Source: Lachnospiraceae bacterium
Lineage (GTDB): Bacteria > Bacillota > Clostridia > Lachnospirales > Lachnospiraceae
Direction of reading: 5' to 3'
NCBI GenBank assembly: GCA_900767585.1
Contig: CAAFZP010000076.1
Coordinates: 1-17,587, forward strand
DNA: 17,587 bases
Shown here: in pieces, positions 13,708 to 17,587 of the stretch
How the letters are laid out: every line of letters begins with the position of its first letter
Numbering within the stretch: the first letter of the stretch is position 1
Translations under genes and position numbers: made by a program
The notes under the pieces: model-generated
The model's input: the letters and a program-made list of their open reading frames with translations, nothing else
Told to the model about the DNA's origin: nothing
Databases searched by the model: none

Positions 13708-15552
13708 TTAGACTTCCTTGTAGTCTCCATCTACTACATCGTCTGAATAATCTGGTGTGCCTGTGCCTGTACCAGCGTTTGCACCAGGACCATTCTGCTC
13801 ATAGAGCTTTGAGAACAATTCCTGTGCGCTGTTCATAAGTGTTTCCTTACCAGCCTTGATCTTCTCTACATCGTAATCTGTCATGGCATCCGGATCTGTG
13901 CTCTCAATGATATCCTTCAATGCCTTCAGATCTGCCTCTACCTTTGTCTTATCTGTTGCAGAAAGCTTATCACCTACGTCATTTAATGCTCTCTCTGTCT
14001 GGAATACCATAGCATCGGCATCGTTACGTACTTCGATTGCTTCCTTACGCTTCTTATCCTGTGCCTCGTACTCAGCAGCTTCCTTCACTGCTCTATCGAT
14101 ATCCTCATCGGAAAGGGATGTTCCGGATGTGATTGTGATATGCTGCTCACGACCGGTTCCAAGATCCTTTGCAGATACGTTTACAATACCGTTTGCATCG
14201 ATATCGAATGTAACTTCGATCTGTGGAACACCACGTCTTGCAGGAGCGATACCATCGAGTCTGAAACGTCCGAGGCTCTTGTTATCTCTTGCAAACTCAC
14301 GCTCACCTTGTACGATGTTGATATCAACGGCATCCTGATTATCCTGGGCTGTTGAGAAGATCTGACTCTTGTTTGTAGGAATCGTTGTGTTTCTCTCGAT
14401 CAGGTGTGTAGCGATACCACCCATTGTCTCGATAGAAAGTGTAAGTGGTGTAACATCCAGCAGAAGGATTTCGCCGGCACCTGCATCACCTGCAAGCTTA
14501 CCACCCTGAATAGAAGCACCGATTGCAACACACTCATCCGGGTTGATACCCTTGAACGGATCCTTGCCTGTCAGCTTCTTAACCATATCCTGAACAGCGA
14601 TGATACGTGTAGAACCACCGACCAGAAGCACCTTATCAAGGTCTGCTGCTGTCATATCTGCATCCTTCAATGCTGTCTGTACAGGAACTCTTGTCTTATC
14701 TACCAGATGTGCTGTCAACTCATCAAACTTTGCACGTGTCAGATCCATATCAAAGTGCTTTGGACCGTCCTGGGTAGCTGTGATGAATGGAAGGTTGATG
14801 TTTGTTGTTGTAGCGGATGAAAGCTCTTTCTTTGCCTTCTCTGCTGCTTCCTTCAATCTCTGCATAGCCATCTTATCTGTTGAAAGGTCTACGCCCTCAG
14901 CCTTCTTGAACTCTTCGAGCATATACTGTGTAATTGCGTTATCGAAATCATCACCACCAAGTTTGTTATCACCGGCTGTAGCAAGAACTTCGATGACACC
15001 GTCGCCAATCTCAATGATAGATACATCGAATGTACCACCACCAAGGTCATATACCATGATTTTCTGTTCTTCTTCATTATCAAGTCCATAAGAAAGCGCT
15101 GCAGCTGTAGGCTCGTTGATGATACGCTTTACGTCAAGACCTGCAATCTTACCGGCATCTTTTGTTGCCTGTCTCTGTGCATCTGTGAAGTATGCAGGAA
15201 CTGTGATGACTGCTTCTGTAACAGGCTCACCGATATAGCTCTCTGCATCTCTCTTCAGCTTAGAAAGAATCATAGCGGAAATCTCCTGTGGAGAATACTT
15301 CTTTCCATCGATATCTACCTTGTAATCACTACCCATATGTCTCTTGATGGAAGCGATTGTCTTATCTGCGTTTGTAACTGCCTGACGCTTTGCTGCATCA
15401 CCAACGACACGCTCACCGGTCTTTGTAAATGCGACAACAGAAGGAGTTGTTCTGGAACCCTCGGCGTTTGTAATAACAACCGGCTTACCACCTTCCATAA
15501 CAGCTACACATGAATTTGTTGTACCTAAGTCAATACCAATAATCTTACCCAT
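13708..15552 (-). CDS. dnaK: Chaperone protein DnaK (Hsp70)
   Basis: 614 residues, full length. ATP-dependent chaperone that cycles with DnaJ and GrpE. The nucleotide-binding domain shows IDLGTTNS (7-14), YDLGGGTFDVSII (168-180) and VLLVGGSTRI (308-317). The interdomain linker LLLDVTPLTL (363-372) leads into the substrate-binding domain and the helical lid, ending in a Gly/Thr-rich tail and an acidic C-terminus. The nucleotide-binding domain is of the shorter Gram-positive form. AGGAGGAAAAATATT precedes the ATG. It sits between grpE (58 bp upstream) and dnaJ, and CIRCE/HrcA control of the whole unit is expected. Confidence 0.99.
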   Translation of the reverse strand: MGKIIGIDLGTTNSCVAVMEGGKPVVITNAEGSRTTPSVVAFTKTGERVVGDAAKRQAVTNADKTIASIKRHMGSDYKVDIDGKKYSPQEISAMILSKLKRDAESYIGEPVTEAVITVPAYFTDAQRQATKDAGKIAGLDVKRIINEPTAAALSYGLDNEEEQKIMVYDLGGGTFDVSIIEIGDGVIEVLATAGDNKLGGDDFDNAITQYMLEEFKKAEGVDLSTDKMAMQRLKEAAEKAKKELSSATTTNINLPFITATQDGPKHFDMDLTRAKFDELTAHLVDKTRVPVQTALKDADMTAADLDKVLLVGGSTRIIAVQDMVKKLTGKDPFKGINPDECVAIGASIQGGKLAGDAGAGEILLLDVTPLTLSIETMGGIATHLIERNTTIPTNKSQIFSTAQDNQDAVDINIVQGEREFARDNKSLGRFRLDGIAPARRGVPQIEVTFDIDANGIVNVSAKDLGTGREQHITITSGTSLSDEDIDRAVKEAAEYEAQDKKRKEAIEVRNDADAMVFQTERALNDVGDKLSATDKTKVEADLKALKDIIESTDPDAMTDYDVEKIKAGKETLMNSAQELFSKLYEQNGPGANAGTGTGTPDYSDDVVDGDYKEV

Positions 15553-15610
15553 AATATTTTTCCTCCTAATTATTATCTTTAAAATATTCTATTTCATTTA
15601 TTGTAAAAGG

Positions 15611-16264
15611 TTAATTTGCAACCTTTACCATGCTGTACCGTAATACCTGATCCTTGTACATATAGCCTTTCTGCATTTCCTCGGCTACAACATTTTCTCC
15701 AAGATTTTCATCTTCCACATGCGTCACCGCATTGTGGTAGTCCGGATCAAATGGCTTGCCTTCTGCATCCATCGGCTTTACACCAATATCTTCAAGCGAT
15801 ACCATGAGCTGCCGGTAAATCTTATCGACGCCCTGTTCAAATGCACCATCTTTTTCCTCTTCCGGAATACTGGCAAGTGCCCGTTCGAGATTATCTACAA
15901 CCGGAAGGAGTTTTTCTAACACCCCTTTTGCTCCGATGTCATACATCTTCTTGGATTCCTTCTCATTTCTCTGGCGCATATTTTCAAACTCAGCAAGCAG
16001 GCGCTTATACTTTTCTTCATTCCCTGCTGCCAGTTCCTTTGCTTTGTCAAGCTCAATCTGAAGCGCTTTGCTGCCTCTGCGGTTTCCTTTGGATACCGGC
16101 TTTGGCTTTGCTGCTTCGACTTCTTCTTTCTTGTCAGCAGAAACTGTTTCTTCTTCATTTATTTTCACATCGGTACCTTCTGTTACCGGCGCATCTTCCA
16201 CAGCTTTTACTTCTTCCACTGTCTCTGCTTCTTTATTTTCATTTACGGTTGTTTTATTCGCCAT
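15611..16264 (-). CDS. grpE: Nucleotide exchange factor GrpE
   Basis: 217 residues from the ATG at 16264, chosen because AAGGAG lies 9 nt upstream; the ATG two codons earlier (16270) would leave only 3 nt. GrpE dimers release ADP from DnaK. The first 60 residues are a charged Glu/Lys/Val-rich disordered tail. A long coiled coil follows (about 65-115, with ELDKAKELAAGNEEKYKRLL and FENMRQRNEKE). The C-terminal beta domain ends with FDPDYHNAVTHVED and the QKGYMYKDQVLRYSMVKV signature. It overlaps the 3' end of hrcA by 11 bp, suggesting translational coupling. Confidence 0.97.
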   Translation of the reverse strand: MANKTTVNENKEAETVEEVKAVEDAPVTEGTDVKINEEETVSADKKEEVEAAKPKPVSKGNRRGSKALQIELDKAKELAAGNEEKYKRLLAEFENMRQRNEKESKKMYDIGAKGVLEKLLPVVDNLERALASIPEEEKDGAFEQGVDKIYRQLMVSLEDIGVKPMDAEGKPFDPDYHNAVTHVEDENLGENVVAEEMQKGYMYKDQVLRYSMVKVAN

Positions 16265-17306
16265 TTTCATTCACTCCTTCGCCTTTTTTGAATATCTCGT
16301 CGAGTTCTGTTGTCAGATTCTTCAATGTACTGACAACTTTCTTATAATCCATTCTCTTCGGTCCCAATATTCCAATTGTTCCCTTTGCACCTTCCGGCAT
16401 CTGGTAGGTTGCTGTAACAAGAGAGCAATCTTTCAGGCTTGGTGTCTCATCTCCAATATATACCTGAATTCCGGATTCGTTTGTCTTTCCGGTTGTCTCC
16501 TCCAGCAAATGTGATACTTCATTTTTGTCTTCGAGCTTTTCAAGCAGCTCACTCGTCTTGGATATATCACCAAGCTCCGGATACTTCAAAATGTTTGTCG
16601 CACCACTGGTATAAACCTCAAGTTCCTGTGCCTCGTGTATGGCTTCCACAATTCCCTGAAAGATCTGGTCTAATATCTCACCATACCTTCCGGACTGCTT
16701 CTTCATCGCCTGAATCATCTCTAAGTTGATATCCTCTAAGCTTGCACCTTGTAAGAAGGTATTCAATAAGATATTAAATTTTAGAACATCTTCATTATCA
16801 AGGTCTACATCGATGTGAATCATCTGATTCTTAATAATGTTACCTTCAACCACGATGACAGCAAGAAGTGTTTTTTCATCTACAAGGGAAATCTGGATAA
16901 ACTTGACTGTCTTCTCGTAATTCGGTGCCGTAACCATCGTTGCATAATTGGTATTGTATGCCAGTACCTTTGCAACCTGTTTTAAAAGCACTTCCATGCG
17001 GTCCACCCGCTCCAACAATGTGTCGCGTTCCTGCTTTGCAACCTCTGCAAACTCTTCTTTTTCGTCCATCAGCTGGTCGACATAAAACCGATAACCGGCA
17101 TCTGTCGGGATTCTGCCTGCCGATGTATGTGGCTGAATGATATATCCCATTTCTTCCAGATCTGCCATCTCATTCCGAATCGTTGCGGAACTCAAATTCA
17201 AATCTGTGTACTTTGAGATTGTTCTGGAACCTACCGGTTCTCCAGTCTCCAGGTAATTGGAAATAATGGCTTTCAGGATCTTCACCTTACGCTCATCTAA
17301 TTCCAT
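16254..17306 (-). CDS. hrcA: Heat-inducible transcription repressor HrcA
   Basis: 350 residues from the ATG at 17306, supported by GAGGTGATAAG immediately upstream; an earlier in-frame ATG at 17327 has no ribosome site. HrcA represses class I heat-shock genes by binding CIRCE and needs chaperonin GroEL for activity. The N-terminal winged helix (about 1-75) contains the EPVGSRTISK and SATIRNEMADLEEMGYI segments and the SAGRIPTDAGYRFYVD motif. The rest is the GAF-like and dimerisation region, ending in the typical GPKRMDYKKV segment. First gene of the operon, directly behind the CIRCE element at 17389-17415, so it is autoregulated. Confidence 0.98.
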   Translation of the reverse strand: MELDERKVKILKAIISNYLETGEPVGSRTISKYTDLNLSSATIRNEMADLEEMGYIIQPHTSAGRIPTDAGYRFYVDQLMDEKEEFAEVAKQERDTLLERVDRMEVLLKQVAKVLAYNTNYATMVTAPNYEKTVKFIQISLVDEKTLLAVIVVEGNIIKNQMIHIDVDLDNEDVLKFNILLNTFLQGASLEDINLEMIQAMKKQSGRYGEILDQIFQGIVEAIHEAQELEVYTSGATNILKYPELGDISKTSELLEKLEDKNEVSHLLEETTGKTNESGIQVYIGDETPSLKDCSLVTATYQMPEGAKGTIGILGPKRMDYKKVVSTLKNLTTELDEIFKKGEGVNENGE

Positions 17307-17388
17307 CTTATCACCTCGGTTGGTCATTCACATCCATGTTTTTTCTGGCTTGGTATCACCTATATGGATGTTTCATAACTTGTTTTTA

Positions 17389-17415
17389 TTAGCACTCATG
17401 TTACCCGAGTGCTAA
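17389..17415 (-). promoter_or_regulatory. CIRCE operator (HrcA binding site)
   Basis: A perfect 9-bp inverted repeat TTAGCACTC-N9-GAGTGCTAA, identical to the consensus. It lies just downstream of the predicted transcription start and 83 bp before the hrcA start codon, so bound HrcA would block the operon promoter. Confidence 0.98.
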
Positions 17416-17425
17416 CTCTATTGGT

Positions 17426-17454
17426 AGACTACCACTAGATATAGTAAATGTCAA
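17426..17454 (-). promoter_or_regulatory. Sigma-A promoter of the hrcA operon
   Basis: On the minus strand a perfect TTGACA (17454-17449), a 17-bp spacer, then TAGTCT (17431-17426) preceded by TGG (extended -10). The predicted start near 17419 lies immediately before CIRCE. Upstream of it to the window edge (17455-17587) I see no gene: the stretch is A+T-rich and holds an 8-bp inverted repeat (17498-17520) and a G9 tract (17562-17570). Confidence 0.8.
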
Positions 17455-17587
17455 GCAAAAAAAACATAAATATGTGAAAAAATTATGATTTCTCCAACGA
17501 TATATTCTACACATATATCGACCCTGCGGAAACCCCATATAGAACCGAAAAAAAACAAAACGGGGGGGGGAACCCCTCGCTCGAAAG

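Noticed and set aside
12515..13711. Long plus-strand open frame (398 codons) opposite dnaJ
   Set aside because: A shadow of the dnaJ coding strand. Its Cys/Arg/Thr-rich translation matches no family, and dnaJ motifs fill the same interval on the minus strand.
15553..15610. Possible separate dnaK promoter (TTTACA in the grpE-dnaK gap)
   Set aside because: No acceptable -10 box lies at 16-18 bp spacing. The gap is simply A+T-rich and includes the dnaK ribosome site.
11461..17306. Search for a terminator closing the heat-shock operon after prmA
   Set aside because: The dyad at 11428-11448 forms a hairpin but has no U tract. No intrinsic terminator could be supported.

Overview
The window looks like a chromosomal segment of a low-to-moderate G+C Firmicute, most likely a Lachnospiraceae or related gut Clostridia. 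The reasons are the hrcA-grpE-dnaK-dnaJ-prmA order behind a perfect CIRCE operator, a secreted protein built of clostridial hydrophobic-W (ChW) repeats, purine-rich Shine-Dalgarno sites, and the typical rsmE and cysteine desulfurase neighbours. Every gene I can support lies on the minus strand, so transcription runs from high to low coordinates. No tRNA, rRNA, insertion sequence, phage gene or CRISPR array is visible.

Right part (about 17.45 to 11.46 kb): the class I heat-shock operon. A promoter (TTGACA-17-TAGTCT) and a CIRCE element precede hrcA, grpE, dnaK, dnaJ and prmA.

Middle part (about 11.33 to 6.84 kb): a signalling module with three genes, a LytTR regulator, a LytTR regulator fused to a C-terminal FHA domain, and a membrane-anchored eukaryotic-like Ser/Thr kinase with a novel-looking extracytoplasmic domain. 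A strong terminator follows, and then a second, separately terminated LytTR gene. All three receiver domains lack the phospho-accepting aspartate (Glu, Glu, Asn). This suggests signalling by a Ser/Thr kinase and phosphothreonine binding rather than by a histidine kinase. The two stand-alone LytTR genes share 124 bp of 3' sequence with three mismatches.

Left part (about 6.85 to 0 kb): a tightly packed run behind a good promoter whose leader contains a terminator-like hairpin. The order is a small zinc-ribbon protein, an MBOAT O-acyltransferase, an AlgX/DHHW-like partner, a repeat-rich lipoprotein, rsmE, a secreted ChW-SGNH esterase, and a cysteine desulfurase cut by the window edge. MBOAT, DHHW and SGNH together point to acyl modification of a cell-surface polymer.

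The housekeeping genes prmA, rsmE and cysteine desulfurase are often close together in this group. Here eight genes separate prmA from rsmE and one separates rsmE from the desulfurase. The simplest reading is that a kinase/LytTR signalling module and a surface-acylation module were inserted into a conserved housekeeping neighbourhood. That the first controls the second is inference only.
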